A stretch of DNA of 64,000 bases, taken from the NCBI GenBank assembly GCA_038380435.1, contig JAWZYU010000011.1, positions 77,063,501 to 77,127,500 of the forward strand. Direction: 5' to 3'. This stretch comes from Ryuthela nishihirai (taxonomy: Eukaryota > Arthropoda > Arachnida > Araneae > Heptathelidae). The notes below the pieces were generated by a model, which was given only the letters and a program-made list of their open reading frames with translations, ran no database searches and was not told the origin of the DNA. Position 1 is the stretch's first letter. The number at the start of each line of letters is the position of its first letter. The position numbers and the translations under genes were made by a program. This document shows positions 11,391 through 23,675 of this stretch, piece by piece.

Positions 11391-12040
11391 CAAAAATCAT
11401 TAAATTCGTCCGTCGCCTTCGAATGACATGGCGGAACAGCTGTTTTCACAAATCCATAAACACTGACATACGGATAAATGACGAGCGAAAAGGAATAGAG
11501 ATTCGGCAAAAACTATGATAACGGTAACAAAAAAATAAATTGCTCTCGAGAATTTGAAATTATTTATTTTTAATGAAAAAAAAGCTCTTGAAATTTTGGT
11601 GTCCTGGGCTACCACTTGAATAAACTTATTTTTTGCATTTTAAAAGTCTTCGGCAGTAGTGAATAGTAAGATATTGCAAAAGTGAATATGAAATTTTTTA
11701 TGATTTTGAATCGACTAAAAATAACACTAATAAGTGTACAATTTCAGTCAAATCGAAATTGAAAAGAGCCTCCAAACTGATCATTTGGAATTTATTGCTT
11801 GCAGTTAATTTTTACTAAAGAATCACGGGAGTTTATAGCATTAAATTAGTTTGCAGTGATAAGAAACGTTTTTCTTGCGTTCTTAATTATTATAAATCGT
11901 TATATTATTACACTGTTCCGCCTTTTGTTAGTAACCAATCAAGTGTTGAAGTGGCGCATAAGAGAAAAGGTCCACACTCTAGTTGACAATTTGTTGGTTC
12001 AACAAGCGAATAGAGTAAATTTGGGCACAGGGCAGCTTGC
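11391..12040. other. AT-rich unassigned sequence
   Basis: No gene, splice-flanked exon or repeat family that I can name. Confidence 0.4.
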
Positions 12041-12296
12041 GACTGTAGGTGGTCATATTATTTTGATACTGGATCGTGTGGGCTCACACACGGAAATATT
12101 GAGCGTGTGCAGTTACCGTTCACAGCAAACTGGAGAGTGTACAGTTGCTGTACACGCTCCAGATATTTTTTCCTGAATTCTGTAATCACGTGACACGAAG
12201 GTTGCCAGATCACTATTTTCTAAAAAAATCGCTGCCAGATATTTTTTCTGAATTCTGTAATCAACCATAGTGTTCGGATACTTTTTTGAGCGACTG
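12041..12296. repeat. Compound palindromic repeat ending in MITE-1 terminus
   Basis: Shares its layout with 54586-54889: 'ggtggtcatattattttgat', then a hairpin 'gtgtacagttgctgtacac', then 'gaattctgtaatcacgtgac', then the MITE-1 half 'gaattctgtaatcaaccata', ending in the MITE-1 terminus (complement of CAGTCGCTCAAAAAAGTATC) next to TA at 12297-12298. The first 20 bp resemble the TIR of the Tc1 copy at 49936-51069. Confidence 0.8.
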
Positions 12297-12298
12297 TA

Positions 12299-13372
12299 TC
12301 TAGTGCACGTGTAAGGAGTTGTCAGCAGCAGCTGCCTTCGGTTGGGCAATTCGCTGTATCGGGATGTGTGGAGGGGCGGCATTTGGAGTGACGTCGAGTG
12401 GAAGGAAGAGAGAAACGAGAGCATCACCTTAGCGGAACACGCACAGAACTCGAATCTGAAGAGAATCAGAAAAGGAGTCAGAAGTTTGCAGTGAGAGAGT
12501 AACAAAGGAGCTTTATTCTACAACGGTCATCAGTTTCTATTTTGCCAATGGATTGTACCGTACAATAAGTACCCAGCGTTTAGAGGGTAGACATAATTCT
12601 GATATTCTTCTGCTAATATACTAAATATACTAAACTGATTTATTGTTTCTCTTTTCTGGTATTACATAAGACAATAACTTCTCCCAATAATCGTAGCGTT
12701 TTGCTAAGGATGTAACCGACTCTCCAAATTGACCGCCTCTAAATGAGAAAATCAAGATGATCTCTCTCAAACCAAGAATAGCAGTTCCTCGGGAAACAAT
12801 TGTCTGCGTTTGCATATTAGAGAATTACTAAATTTCCTTTCATTGACAAAAGGTATTTGTAAAGGGACATGTCACTTCCTGTTTCTCAAGGCAAGAGAAC
12901 ACATAACGAAATACGCCTCTGTTTCCGTCTCATAAATTGATGAAAAGTTCTTCGGGAGAGTCGATTTGCTTCCTGAATATGAAACACTGAATCTCCTTTA
13001 AAACCTCGACACTGGATTCACAGTCGCCAAAATCGACTCTAAATTTAAAAGCAGTGACGGATTTTCAAAAACGGATTTTCAACCATTAGCCAATCTGCGA
13101 AAAACATGCATGCCAAGTGAGAAGCTAGAAGAACAGCATATCGCCTCTGGAGAATACGGAATAGATGAACTATTTTGAAACTTTGTTATGATGAATATCT
13201 ATATAGTTGTTTGTCTGAAATATCACTATTTAGTGAAGGACACGCATAGAAGGATAAATATGCTTTTCAAAAACAAGATGTATGATTTTATTCTGAAGGA
13301 GCAGTAAATCCATTAATGGTGAGAAATTCGTAATTAATACGATGCGAAACACTGACAATAGATGTGATTAAT
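12299..13372. other. Unassigned sequence
   Basis: Mostly AT-rich. A slightly GC-richer part at about 12300-12500 holds short open frames without recognisable domains. Confidence 0.35.
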
Positions 13373-13383
13373 AACTGGTTATG

Positions 13384-13801
13384 GGTTGGGTTGTTTTGCC
13401 TCTGAGTGGCACTTCTTTGTACACAATGGGCTAAATGACAAGGTCACAAGGACCCCGAAGGTTCAGAGAAGGTTGCGGGAGGGTATTCACTGGAACAGTT
13501 GTTGGGAGACAGATGGTACAGTCGCTCAAAAAAGTATCCGAATGCTATGGTTGATTAGAGAATTCAGAAAAAAATATCTGGCAACGATTTTTTTAGAAAT
13601 TGGTGATCTGCCCACGGCTTTACCTCCCATCCGACGGACGACTGCCTTTCCAAGCCCATCGGTGTTCCCTACTGACCATGGTCAGGGTGAGAGTTTTGTG
13701 TAGATGAAACTCAACGCTGGCCCAGGTGAGACTCGAACCTGGGAATTAAAAATTATGAGCCTGGCGCGCTATCGACTGAGTCACCCTCCCCCCCCCCCCC
13801 C
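13384..13801 (-). repeat. SINE-A with MITE-1 fragment in its middle
   Basis: Antisense SINE-A bounded by a perfect 11-bp target duplication AACTGGTTATG (13373-13383 and 13802-13812). About 100 bp of the SINE body is replaced by MITE-1 sequence. The head end contains a C14 run near 13787-13800. Confidence 0.88.
13519..13611. mobile_element. MITE-1 half copy nested in SINE-A
   Basis: Begins CAGTCGCTCAAAAAAGTATC next to TA at 13517-13518 and follows the family through 'atctggcaacgattttttta', then stops before the second arm. The host SINE resumes at 'cccacggctttacc', so insertion was accompanied or followed by deletion of both elements. Confidence 0.8.
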
Positions 13802-14229
13802 AACTGGTTATGAGAGAGGTAAGTTCGGTACTTCGCATCGAAACAAAACGAAGAAAGTATTATCAACACTGAAATAATGTAATTCAAAAATTCTTCTCTT
13901 CGGCGATCAGAATGTGCATCAGAAATAGTTAAAATATTGTCTGTTTTAGGCCAATGAGCAAACTGATTCACCGCAACCAGAATTTTCGTCTTACAGAAGT
14001 TTCCCTCCATGGTCACGTTGCTAAAATAAGCAACAGCTGTTAGTAAATAAAAGCCTTTTTTCGATTCATACGGAGGGCATTAAAAACGTTCTTCACAGGT
14101 TCTGTAAATTTACGAGCTATGACTTGTTTGAAAGCTTGTCTAAACTTGCCATTACATGTTTAAATCAAAGGCCGTATCATCATTTGTCTCTTCGCTGATG
14201 GCGCGTAAAATTCTGTCTGCGAATTCTGT

Positions 14230-15160
14230 GCGTTGTTGGAGCCTGCTGAAGTAGCTTGGGTACACGAACAAAATTCATGCCGATTTATCTGAATTATATG
14301 GGGATCATGCCTCTTCATATGGAACTGTTAAGGGATGAATGCAGAAATTCAAAGAAGGACGGCAGAGTTCGAATACCTAAGGAGGCCTTGAACGAGATAT
14401 CCATCACTACTCTTCGTGAACTTATTAAGAAAAAACCACACATCATCTTTCAGATAATAAGTTCAGATGGCAGTGTGTAAAAAATTACACATCGACATTT
14501 GCTGACAGAACAGCAAAAAGTAGTGTACTCGGGCAGTGTTTGAACCCAGTGGCCACAAACGGTTAACAGACATTGTCACAGGTGATGAGAAACTGTTTTA
14601 CTTCTCTACAAGTCTCAAAAAAGATCGACAACTATGTTTGGGTTGTGGAAGATGAACCGCTTTTCCAAATCCTCCTACAACTCATTCGCCCAAAGTAGAG
14701 GATGTTTACAATATTTTTCAATTCCTAAGGAGTAGTAGCCGTGGATACCTTACCTGAAAAAATGACCATAAATGGTCATTACTACACCACCATTGTTTTT
14801 GCCCAAAGCGATTAAGGAGATGAAGGAGCAACGTCCAATAACACGCGTGTCAAGGGTTCTCCTTCTTCATGATAATGCCAGTGCTCACAAAACCCGGCAA
14901 GTTACAGCCTATCTGGAGCAGGAAAAAATCATCCTGCATTCTCCAACCTGCATTTCACCAGATAATGCACCATGCGATGTTTGGTTGTTTTCAAAAATTA
15001 AAAAGCAATTTGCTGGAAAGCCTTTTTCAAGGGTGCAAGACCTTGCAAAATGCGTTCATTCAGAGTTGTGGAGTATTCCCCAACAGGAGTACTATCTAGC
15101 ATTCCAGAATTGGCGTGTAAAAGTCTGCGACTTTGCATAAATATTGGAGGGGAGTACTTT
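14230..15160 (+). pseudogene. Mariner transposase pseudogene (DD34D)
   Basis: Plus-strand remnants across several frames match mariner transposase in order. An N-terminal part around 14260-14480 has HTH-region traces. VTGDEKLFYFS at about 14577 contains the first Asp. A region near 14730-14800 ends in MTINGHYYTT. LLHDNASAHKTRQVTAYLEQ near 14860 contains the second Asp. SPDNAPCDVWLFSKIKKQF near 14955 contains the third Asp, with 34 residues between the second and third. The C terminus ends at 15140. Stops and frameshifts break it at several places, and I saw no clear TIRs. An old copy that can no longer make transposase. Confidence 0.85.
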
Positions 15161-16360
15161 GATGGAAAGTAAAAGTTTCGTTGAGGTACGTGCAATGGTT
15201 TTCTGTTTTGCGGAAGCATGTGAAGAACTTTTTGAAAGCTCATCGTATATGTGGACTGAAGGTATCCAAAGAGACATCAACATCGAACTATCTGTAGGCC
15301 TAATGATAGATATATAGAACTTATACACCGTTACAACAATTGCAACGAAACAAAACATACACTCCTCATATTTTCTGATGAAAGATGGTCTTTCAAAAAG
15401 GATTCGAAGTCTAAGTGATGTATAATCACATTCTGACCTAATTATTAAAAAAAAAGGTACTACTGCAATAAAATGATCATACACTTCCTTTTCCCACTAA
15501 AGGTAAAGTACGTTTCATGTTAGAGTCCTAGTGAGGTAAAATTTCAGCAATACAAAGGCAAAAGTGATCAGCGGGAAATAGAAAGGTGAAGAGGCGAGAC
15601 TCCGGCAGAGGCGATTAAGAATGCCAAAAAGTCGATGCTGGTGAAAACGCTGTCAGCAAAGCAACCTCAGTCGAAGTCAGTGAACCTTTTGTGTGAGGCA
15701 ATGTGGTTAACAGCCAGGCACAATTCGACAAGTCGTTAAAATGTCCTTGCAATTATTATGGCCTTGACGACACGGAAAGCCTCACAAACACACGCACCTG
15801 CGTGTCCACGAGAGCTGCTCCGAGATTTATATTTTTTCGCCCAGTTCTCCGGTGGTCACACAACAGAGCGTTTCTGGGGAAGGTAATTTCTCTGGCTTTT
15901 CCCCATCCCGAGGCATGTGCGTGATTCGTCGGTACCGAGCAGCGGTGGACTGCGCTCGAGCTCCTGCCAGTCAAGAGAGAAATATGCTCGTGACAGCGCT
16001 CATATAAATGATGAATGAACGCACACTCGGCGCGGGAAAGTAGCAGATAAATAATGCAAATGCTCATTCGGTGGGCTCCATTCCATTTTATTTTTAGATC
16101 AATAAGAACATAGTCCATAATGAAGGAGAAAAAACAAAACACCAAGTATGCCGCTTAATCAATAAAAACGTGTTTCCTTTCTTAGTTTCCCTCCTATACG
16201 ACAACCGCAGCTGTGAAATAAGGATAAGGAAGCCAAGTGGTCGAGATTTTAGATGCTCGGCCAATGCACCAACCAATGGCACTAGCGACAAAATGCACTA
16301 TACCAATAGCCGTATCGAAATCACGTGTTTCCCTTAAGGCAAACATCTAAAAAAAAACTA
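15161..16360. other. Unassigned sequence
   Basis: No gene or repeat family recognised on either strand. GC rises somewhat at 15550-16000 without exon-like structure. Confidence 0.35.
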
Positions 16361-16510
16361 TCGCTGCCACGATGGGAATCGAACCCGCAGCTCTCTAGAT
16401 ACATGCGGTCTACCGTTAAATAACGAGGCACGCACTACAATTTTCCAGAATAAGACCTATAAATTTGGCATGTTGTGGGTTCGATTCCCGCCGTGGCAGC
16501 GATAATTTTT
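16360..16510. repeat. Palindrome with tRNA-like T-arm sequence at both ends
   Basis: 'tatcgctgccacgatgggaa' at 16360 and the complement of 'ttcccgccgtggcagcgata' ending near 16503 form inverted ends about 28 bp long with three differences. Each includes a B-box-like 'gggttcgattccc', pointing outward. Confidence 0.7.
16365..16430 (-). repeat. tRNA-like pseudogene or SINE head, left arm of a palindrome
   Basis: On the minus strand the segment ends with a T-arm-like 'gggttcgattccc' and 'gtggca', and its 5' part 'tgcctcg' can pair with 'cgtggca' at six of seven positions, like an acceptor stem. The anticodon arm does not fold convincingly, so I do not call a functional tRNA. Confidence 0.4.
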
Positions 16511-16876
16511 TTCAGAAGTTTGTAATAATTATTGAAGTCTATTTCTACAGGTAAGCTGTGTATTTGTTATGGATCGCTTAAGGATCTACCTCAGCAGAAA
16601 ATCAATTACTTGTAAATTAAAAAGAATCTGCTTTACAAAGTGTTTTCATCTCCTACAGAAACAGATAATGAAGTTTGACAACACTTTCAAACTGTGACGA
16701 TTCCTTTCGGAGAGAAACAATTATTCGAACTGTTTCCGTTCACTCCGACCGAGAAGCGAATTAAAAGGTTTTGGTATCTGCTGTTAAGATTCGTCTCCCA
16801 GAGGGTTTACTCATGATTCTAAACAATTGTAGCATTTATGGAGATTCGAAACAAAAAACCTTGAACGAACTGGAAT

Positions 16877-17635
16877 TTTACCTCTGAGCGGCACTTTTTT
16901 TGCACACAATGGGCTAAATGTCCAGATTACAAAGACCCCAAGGACTCAGAGAAGGCTGGTGGAAGGGGACCCACTGGACACCTGTTAGGACACAGATGGA
17001 ATTTCCTGGCAAGGCCATCTGACGTTGGGTTGTTGTACCTCTGAGCAGCACTTTTTTGCGCACAATGGGCTAAATGGCCAGGTCGCAAGGACCCCGAAGG
17101 CTCAGAGAAGGTTGGGGGAGGGAACCCACTGGAAGAGCTGTTGGGAGACAGATGGTAGCCTCCTGTCAAGGCCATCCAGTGTGTTCTTTAACGTGCACAG
17201 GGTATGAATCTCCAGCACACGGCACCACGGTTTAACGTCCCATCCGACGGACGGCGGCCTTTCCAAGCCCGTCGGTGTCCCCTACTAATCGTGGGCAGGG
17301 TGGGGAGTTTTGCAGAGATAAATCTAAACGTTGACCCAACTGGGACTCAAACCTGGGAACTGGAGATTACGAGCCTGGCACGCTACCGACTGAGCCACCA
17401 CCACCCATCTGGCGTGTTCTTAACGTGCGCAGGTTATGGCTCTCCCGCACACGGGCAACAATTTAACGTCCGATCCAACGGACGGCTGTCGGTAAAGGAC
17501 TATTAGAATCCCATACTGACCGAAGGCAGGGAGGGGAGCTTTGCAGAGATAAATCTCCAAGCTGGCCCATTGGTACTCGAACCCGGGAACTGCAAATTAC
17601 GAGCTTGTCGTGCTACAGACTGATCCCCCCCCCTC
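16877..17635 (-). repeat. Outer SINE-A split by a second SINE-A
   Basis: The outer copy comprises 16877-17024 and 17405-17635, continuous with each other at 'ggccatctgRcg'. It is diverged and ends in a degenerate tRNA-like head and a C-rich run near 17625. Confidence 0.85.
17025..17404 (-). repeat. Inner SINE-A, inserted into an older SINE-A
   Basis: A complete antisense copy starting 'ttgggttgttgtacctctga' and ending in the A/B-box head. The bordering host sequence is duplicated as CCATCTGACG (17015-17024) and CCATCTGGCG (17405-17414), a 10-bp target duplication with one later change. Confidence 0.88.
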
Positions 17636-20440
17636 GGCCAATTAAAATGCGTTAAAAACTATACCTACCAAAGTAATTGAGAATTGATGATGCCAGAAAA
17701 ACGCAAATCGTCGATAACTCAAATTTTGTTTATGTTCCTCTGTACTGTAACGGCAGTTGTTATTCGCTGTCAGCAGATTTTTAAAAGAATATCTGGTTAG
17801 GTAATCTGAGTTATCGATTAATGTAATAATGTAATTAACAGCATAACACTAACTAATAAAAATGTTGAAAATGAAAAATGTGCATCCATCTTTTCTACTC
17901 TCAGAAATCTTAACAAAAGCTGACTCCATAAAAAAAAAAACATTCTTAGTGACTAATGCCGTTTGTGTAAAGAATCACGAAACAATAAGAAGGCTGCAAA
18001 TGCGAACGAAACAAAAAAAAATCAAGATGTGCTCTTTAAAGGAAGTTAAACGTGAATCTCCTGTCTCTAATATATTCGTAAAAAGAGAAATTTATCTCAA
18101 CTGGCGGTGTTGGGACACAGAAATCTCAGGTATCAAAAGAAGTGCAGTGAAACAGAATGAAGAGAACTTCGCCAAATGACAACCAACCACTTATGGGTGA
18201 ACAAAATAAAGCAATGGGATCAAGGCCTGGTAGAGACAAAGGTTTCGTATTTATTGAGAAAGAAGGGCCTATGGTATCCATCAGGCCCGGATCTCGAAAA
18301 AATATAAAGAAGGGATCGAGTGACTCCACCGAGTCGATAAAAAGTAAGGGGGGGGGGGCTCAAAAGATTGGAATTTCTTTAAAGTATAGTTTTTTTCCTT
18401 GCGTTTTAGAGGTGTTTGAAACATTTCTTGATAAATTCATGCAATACGTATAAGTTTAATACTTTTGCCTCTATTAACCCTTACTAACATTCTTACTAGC
18501 ATTCCCCTTGGTCCCCTTCCTAGAGCGAGCCCTGCAGAGAAAAGGCATCATATTAATTGATAATGAAGAGTGCATGAGATTAGTTAGCAGAAGAGTGCTT
18601 CAGGAACAAGTTTTGCCCTGGGCCCCACGAAACAACTGCTTACTCCCATTCTCTGCACAAAACTGTGACTGCTGTCTCTTATTTTGCAGAAATGTGACTC
18701 CTATTGTCACTTATTTTATAAAGCTGTGAGTCGGAGTGTAAAATTGTGCGTTTTATGTCATTCATTTTACTCAGTATAAATGTATCCCTGGTAAGGATGT
18801 TACTGCTTTTTCATCTTCTTGATACTTTGACACTGGAGTGAAATGTATCATGACGCATTTCACTCTTCTGTGAATCTATTATGTTAGATTTCTTTCTTTC
18901 TTTCTTCGCACCAGAGAGAAAAAATCGGAGACGTTCACTGTCGAGAAGAAGCCGTATAAACTATTTCAGGAAAGTGAAGATGCTGGCTGACGAAGCAGCC
19001 CTCACTTTCCATTACTCACTGCATTAGAGATGCTCCACACGGCTTTCATCACTCACAAAATTTTGATCCTTCAGTCTACCGAAGCATTGCAGAGTGCCCT
19101 TGGCATGCAAAGAGATGATCCATCAGCACTTATTCACTCCAAGTGGCGAAACCGATCACCAGAGACATACAGTCGTAATTATTGGTCATCAGAGTTATGA
19201 CGATCCCTTCTCTTCACGTATTCATCTGTCGTTCCCAAGCGGAAAAAACAATCAGCTTTTATCAAGTAATGAATTATTCAGTCTAAAGCAACGCTTACTG
19301 ATGACATATAAATATTATCATTACGTGTAGTACGTAGAACTGCAGTTTAGCTGAGGAAATAGGGTGAACTGATTTCGTCAGTGCTATAAATTTCGTTTTG
19401 TTCTATAAACGCTTACTTTACAATATGAAATGTAAACTTCTGTTATAATGCTTCATTTTGTATAAGTATTTATTATTACATAAGTATTATTTTCATTTCA
19501 ATAATTTAAATATTAACATTTTAGTTAATTTTATTACCTCTTAGCTATTTTTATGTTAACATTTCAGTTAATTTCAAAGATTTAAATGTTAACATTTTAG
19601 TTAAATTTAGTTATTTAAATGTTAAATTCTTAATAAATATAATTGAAAGAGAAGTGATTAATCCAATTTGTTTTCAAAATTTCATAAAGTTGTAAAATCA
19701 TCGAAAAGTTAGATTGTGCTAAATATTAATAAAGGTTATGAATTAATCAGAGATGCGCATTTCCTTAATAACTTTTATCCACATATGCCACGTAATCTCT
19801 GATGTTGCATTGTGCTTATAATCATTTGATGAGTATCTCTTTGATTTATTGAGTGAAATCTGAAATGCCACCATTTCATTGCATCCCACTCTATCGTAAG
19901 CAGCCCTCTCAGCTTTTTTATAAGTATTCCGAAAGAATTAAGACCTAGCAAGAATATCAACATCAAAAATTAACAGCCAAGTCGTAATAGGAATGCATCT
20001 TCAAAGAAGAATTGTCTTCATTTTCCAAAAATTCTTGTTCCCTGTTGTATACGTCCGTTAATTCAATCTTTATAATTTTAGATCATTTAATTCCCAACAT
20101 TTTTGCATAAATGAGTTGTATTAAAGTGTCAAAGATGTGAAGAGAATCTTGTTACGAAAATTTTTAATAAACCTAGTTATTAATCTAATCAACAAATTAA
20201 TACATTATTAAATATGACAAATGCTTCCTAAAATACAAGAATCTAAATCAGGAATCTCTTATAAAAGTTACTCAAATTTTAATACGAAACATCATTAATT
20301 TTAATGCTTCGTAAAACTTATAAAGATATATGAGGAGAATATCTCTTTACGATATACGATGTACTCTTACGAGATATATGACGATTATATTTTCTGTTTA
20401 CGAGAAAAGAGATATTCGACTTAAGAGAATATTCATAACG
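17636..20440. other. Unassigned AT-rich sequence with simple repeats
   Basis: No gene seen. It holds a G11 run near 18348-18358, a TTTC microsatellite near 18890-18905, and three loose units around 'atgttaacattttagttaa' at about 19505-19630. The open frame at about 17860-18180 is lysine-rich and has no domain I recognise. Confidence 0.4.
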
Positions 20441-20449
20441 CATACTGTA

Positions 20450-20647
20450 GCCGTCCATGGCCGAATGGTTAGCGCGCTTGGCTACGTAATCTAAGGGACC
20501 TGGGTTCGAGTCCCGGGCATGGATATATGAGTCGTTTTTTTCTGCTGAAGTCTTGCCATTCTCTCAGACCTTCTACTATAGCATTATAAACTGACAGTCT
20601 CCTGTCAGACCTCTGTGGCAAGCAGCAGCTGCTTGAAGGGGTATTTT
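20450..20647 (+). repeat. SINE-B, best-preserved head
   Basis: Sense copy. The head 'catggccgaatggttagcgc' (A box) is followed by 'gggttcgagtcccgg' (B box), and 'tccatgg' at about 20456 can pair with 'catgga' near 20518 like an acceptor stem. The anticodon loop is nine bases instead of seven, so I call it SINE rather than tRNA. The tail 'agcagctgcttgaaggggta' is shared by the family. Confidence 0.8.
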
Positions 20648-21390
20648 TTTTATGCTGTCATTACCTTATTTTATGAACTAATAGAAAGGAATTTTGACCA
20701 AAAATATAGTTTTCCTTGAGCGACCAAGGGTCGCATAGAGTCGTCACATGATTCATAGGTTGCGGTGGTCGTATCTCTTGAAGATATTTTTTTTATTTCA
20801 ATGATAGAATAAATAATACTGTGAATGCCAATATGCATGTAAGCAGAGATAGTTTCCAAGTGTTATTTTTAGCATTTCTGATGCTGTCGAATAGTCTGTG
20901 CTCTTTTTATAATGCTTCGTAGATATGTCTCTGTTATTTGTGGGCTGTCTGAGCTGGGAAGTTTATCTTAAACGATGAACAGATGCACAATTGTTTCCTC
21001 TTGGAGATGCAAGAACGGTGAAATGAAGCGTCCACACCTTCCTCTCTATGCTGCGATGAACGAGCCGAGCCACTGAAATAAAGTCACTCCATACTTCTCC
21101 AAGTGGCGCACAGTGATCCACATAGGGTCGAGGTTAAGCAGTGGTTGAAAAGGCTCTAGGCCAGCGAGTGTGAGAGAGAAGAAATGGAAGTGACGGATGT
21201 TTCAGAGATGCATCAATATTTGAAAGGAAAAGTAAAGTTCATATATCTCATTCCACGAAAGATCAGAGAAGATCTGTTGAACTGATCTCATCTATAGTTA
21301 TGGTCAGAGTCTGGGAATCTCCGAAATCCGACATTTTATGGTCCGGTGCGGGTTTAGTTTGTCTGACGGCCATTTCCGGCCACCGGTGCT
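20648..21390. other. Unassigned sequence
   Basis: Nothing recognisable on either strand. Confidence 0.35.
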
Positions 21391-21393
21391 AAG

Positions 21394-21850
21394 TGTTCGT
21401 GGTTCGCTGTTGTAACAACTACCCTGCATTTCTTGTCATCTTTACGTTTTTTCTACTTATTTCCTTGTACCAACTCCTTCAAATTGTGAGACCATACTAA
21501 CACTTTATGTTATGATTTCTCATTTAAGTGTTTTGCTACCGTAATATACACGTGGTGGGTGAAATTCTCTGGTCCAGCTCTGATTTCGTCAAAAGGATGC
21601 CGGATTGGAGAGGTCCGACCTGTAACGAAGAAGGTTGAAAGGAGGAACAGTGGCCCCTGCTTTAGATAATTGCAACGACTGAAATAGAGTTCGAAATTTA
21701 TTTTCCTTGTGTGTATGAACTTGTGTTTTACTCTAGTTTTCAACTCTTATTGCAAACAGTTTTATATATAACATATTTGGATTTTTATATATACATAATT
21801 TGTATTTTTCACGAAATAAAGCACATTGCTTTATTCCGCAACAAGTAATT
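21394..21850 (+). repeat. LTR-like dispersed repeat, copy 1
   Basis: Begins near 'tgttgtaacaactaccctgc' and ends near 'gctttattccgcaacaagta'. It carries an AATAAA signal ('cacgaaataaagcacattgc') close to its right end, as expected of an LTR. Pieces recur in rearranged order at 27990-28505. I found no target duplication, so solo LTR is an inference. Confidence 0.5.
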
Positions 21851-22328
21851 AAAAAGCCATCGTTAAAGTTGAGCATCGTGCATATCGCTGAATGTTTCAG
21901 ATCGAATGTCAAGTTTCTTCCCTTTCGGTTGATCACTCGTAATAGAAGAAACAACTGAAATTAAACTCGCTTTCATTGCAAGTGCAAAACGATTTGTTTT
22001 GAAACATTGCAAATTTGTATTGTAATTTATAAACATTCCCTATTTATACACTTGTAAGAAAATAGATTTCATTTCGTAGCCAACCTTTAGAATTATTTAA
22101 ATTTACTGCTTGAAGAATCTTCAAAACTGAGGTTAGAATGTGACAAGAAAGCCTTCAAGCTATGTTCTGATGCCGTAATAAAGTCATGTTCTATTTGTCA
22201 TAAAATCAGTTCTGCATCGCCAAATTTTTTCTCTAAATTAAAATTGTTTCTAATTTTATTTACAATTTATTTTCCACGTAGAGTCTACCTTCTATCTGTT
22301 ATATTTCCATAATCTCTTTTTTTTTCAG
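21851..22328. other. Intron sequence upstream of the first recognised exon
   Basis: AT-rich with a polypyrimidine tract (about 22315-22326) leading to the acceptor AG at 22327-22328. Otherwise unassigned. Confidence 0.6.
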
Positions 22329-22458
22329 GCTACCAGATGTCGCGACCAACTTGTCTTAACAAAGCAACTGGAAAGGAAGTTGATGAACGCCTTTGTGATG
22401 TCACTTCCCGTTCACCTCCCGAAATACGAGAATGCAATACTCAGAGGTGCCCTGCCAT
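22329..22458 (+). CDS. ADAMTSL1/3: ADAMTS-like 1/3 (punctin) exon a: end of a TSR
   Basis: An internal exon, acceptor 'ttttttcag' and donor GTAAGA. Its first two bases finish a codon, so the upstream intron is phase 1. It encodes about 43 residues: YQMSRPTCLNKATGKEVDER, then CDVT and the TSR-ending ECNTQRCP. It lacks the WxxC and CSxxCG half of the repeat, which must lie in an upstream exon I could not find in the window. The exon starts right after the expected CGG of the TSR, the same split seen in the exon at 62370. It ends with two bases of an Ile codon completed by the exon at 23676. It is part of a secreted extracellular-matrix glycoprotein; disulphide pairs inside the TSR are expected from the family. 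Confidence 0.9.
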
Positions 22459-22814
22459 GTAAGACTCCTTCTTTAATAGGTTTCAGTTCATTTCCATCCG
22501 TGAATTGAATCGGTTACTTCTTAAATACTGTCATTTGGCATGTCTCATTTTTGAACATGGTATATTTTATGAGTGATTAGATGATCTTTGCATTTAATAT
22601 TTATTAAATGGCCTTCAAAGTTTCATTTCTATAAAAATAATTTCATTGCAATTTTAATTACGGAATATTTAGGGAATTTTTTTTATCTTAATTCAAAATA
22701 AAAATTTCATCTCGGAGGAAATAAAATGCCACCTAAAAAAATTCTCTTTCTAACTTGAAACCTCCTGGACAAAAGAAATCACGATGGGACTTCCATCCTG
22801 GATATCTTTCCATT

Positions 22815-23022
22815 TTAAGGATAACCTGCTGTCGCCGAGGGATTAGAGTTTTCGACTACTGATTAAAGGGAATTAGGTTCGAACCCTGGGTAAGGTAAGA
22901 ATGTTTATTTGCTGTGTGGTCTTTCTGCTGAGGTCTCGCCATCCGCACAGACATTCTTTATGGCATATTGAACTGAAAGGCTCCTGTCAGAACTCTGCAG
23001 CAAACAGCTGCTTCAAGGATTG
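22815..23022 (+). repeat. SINE-B in intron
   Basis: Sense copy in the 1.2-kb intron between exons a and b. B box 'ggttcgaaccc', family body 'aggctcctgtcagaactctg' and tail 'agctgcttcaagga'. The A-box end is altered. Confidence 0.7.
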
Positions 23023-23675
23023 AAATTTTTCCACGTCAACAACAGATATTTCGTAATTTGTATATAAATATATAAATACTGGAAAAAATCGCAGAATATA
23101 ATAGAAAACGTACTCGGAAACAAAAAAAACTATATCTTATAAGCAGATGGGGGAGATTTTTTGCTTAAGCCCGGAGATAATAAGAACTCCCGAAGTCTAC
23201 GGGCAAACCCGAAGAGGTCTGACTTACAGCTGCTTACTAAAGACCATATTAGATGTAAAATTACAGGATGTAAATTATCAGGACCAAACGAAAGCTCTAA
23301 CTGTAATTTGACTTTAAAAAGAAAGATAAACATGGTCTGAGGATATAAAAAGAATATTCAAAACTATTTTGCATTAAGTTCACTTTTGATTGAAACTTAA
23401 GGAGACACTTGGATTTTATCAATAGAATATGAAGGAGGTAAGGAAATGAGTATTAAGTGGGTAAGAAAAATATTTCTTAGGAATAATAGCTTCAGTCACT
23501 CCTGACATGGAGGAAGGAATGATCAACAGCCACGGAACAGTGTAATGAGTCTTGAAACTCTCAGCCTCAGGATTCGAGCGGTTATTCATAAAATTTTCTG
23601 CAGTTTTCTGATAGATGAAGAATTTTTTTTGTTTCTCTGGATTGTGATAATCTGCCATTTTCCTTTCCTTTTTAG

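Noticed and set aside
17862..18453. Lysine-rich open frames
   Set aside because: Composition follows A-rich DNA; there is no domain, the frames overlap on both strands, and a homopolymeric G run follows.
20450..20525. A tRNA gene at the SINE-B head
   Set aside because: The A box, B box and part of the acceptor stem are present, but the anticodon loop is nine bases and the sequence continues into the shared SINE body and tail.
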